Positions 12,321-12,422 of a stretch of 12,422 nucleotides of DNA are shown here, in pieces. Made by a program: the position numbers and the translations under genes. The stretch lies in NCBI GenBank assembly GCA_031424145.1, contig JANPGV010000043.1, positions 1 to 12,422 on the forward strand, given 5' to 3'. How positions within the stretch are numbered: position 1 is the stretch's first letter; every line of letters begins with the position of its first letter. This DNA is from JAENVT01 sp031424145. Lineage in GTDB: Bacteria; Actinomycetota; Acidimicrobiia; Acidimicrobiales; Ilumatobacteraceae. The notes beneath the pieces were generated by a model. The model was not told the DNA's origin. It was given only the letters and a program-made list of their open reading frames with translations, and did not search any database.

Positions 12321-12422
12321 ATGCGCGGGCAAAGAGTGCTCGTCAGCGGGATGGGCGGAGAACTGGGTTCACTCGTCGCGTCACTGCTCGAAGCCGAGCC
12401 CTGGGTGGGCTCGATCCTCGGC
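12321..12422 (+). CDS. Rossmann-fold NAD(P)-binding protein, epimerase/dehydratase-like (5' part)
   Basis: The first 34 codons of a gene that runs out of the window. The start RGQRVLVSGMGGELGSLVAS shows a beta strand, a glycine-rich nucleotide-binding turn (G-x-G-G-x-x-G, GMGGELG) and the first helix. The following EPWVGSILG fits the second strand, as in short-chain epimerases, dehydratases and reductases. The substrate cannot be told. The frame continues to the last base with no stop. It is divergent from the M23 peptidase gene. Confidence 0.7.
   Translation, partial: MRGQRVLVSGMGGELGSLVASLLEAEPWVGSILG

Noticed and set aside
1..12422. Mobile elements, CRISPR arrays, phage or defence genes
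   Set aside because: No transposase, integrase, terminal inverted repeats or spaced repeats seen; gene content and composition look like core chromosome.

Overview
The window looks like chromosomal core DNA from a GC-rich actinobacterium, most likely of the Acidimicrobiia/Ilumatobacter type. This placement rests on gene content and is inferred: a topoisomerase I with an actinobacterial lysine-rich tail, a SigH/RshA-like sigma/anti-sigma pair, an F420-associated (DUF2342) metalloprotease beside tilS, a DUF2510 domain, and several apparently leaderless promoters. I see no insertion sequence, phage gene, integrase or CRISPR array. Genes are tightly packed, with short gaps or overlaps.

Layout. 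1-396 is the 3' end of topA. It converges on a DMT/EamA permease gene (409-1284, minus). An AT-rich divergent promoter region (about 1285-1377) leads to tmk and holB, which overlap in an ATGA. holB converges on a large membrane-anchored PAS-GGDEF-EAL gene (3026-5992, minus), and the two stop codons share CTAG. A tRNA-Thr(CGT) with its own promoter lies at 6042-6114 and is followed after 21 bases by a MarR-type regulator. Next come an ECF sigma factor and its zinc-binding anti-sigma factor (8-base overlap), a very small membrane protein, a DUF2342 metalloprotease and tilS, overlapping. A degenerate dual-specificity-phosphatase-like gene (9729-10238) and a DUF2510 + LURP-one/scramblase-like gene (10269-11129) follow. 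The latter converges on a secreted LysM-M23 peptidase gene (11144-12241, minus) across a hairpin spanning both stop codons. The first 34 codons of a Rossmann-fold (epimerase/dehydratase-like) gene end the window.

How the genes fit together. topA, tmk and holB form a DNA replication/topology block; the permease is inserted in it. The sigma/anti-sigma pair is probably a thiol- or zinc-responsive stress switch. TilS and tRNA-Thr belong to translation. The PAS-GGDEF-EAL protein is a c-di-GMP enzyme with both active sites apparently intact. The M23 peptidase acts on the cell wall.

The most unusual item is the phosphatase-like protein at 9729-10238: it keeps the H-x6-R frame of the cysteine-phosphatase loop but has Asn where the catalytic Cys belongs, suggesting a pseudophosphatase. 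A second recurrent feature is a TAnnnT box 6-7 bases before the start codons at 6684, 7594, 10269 and 12321, consistent with leaderless transcription. I did not find a clear multi-gene system of a new kind.
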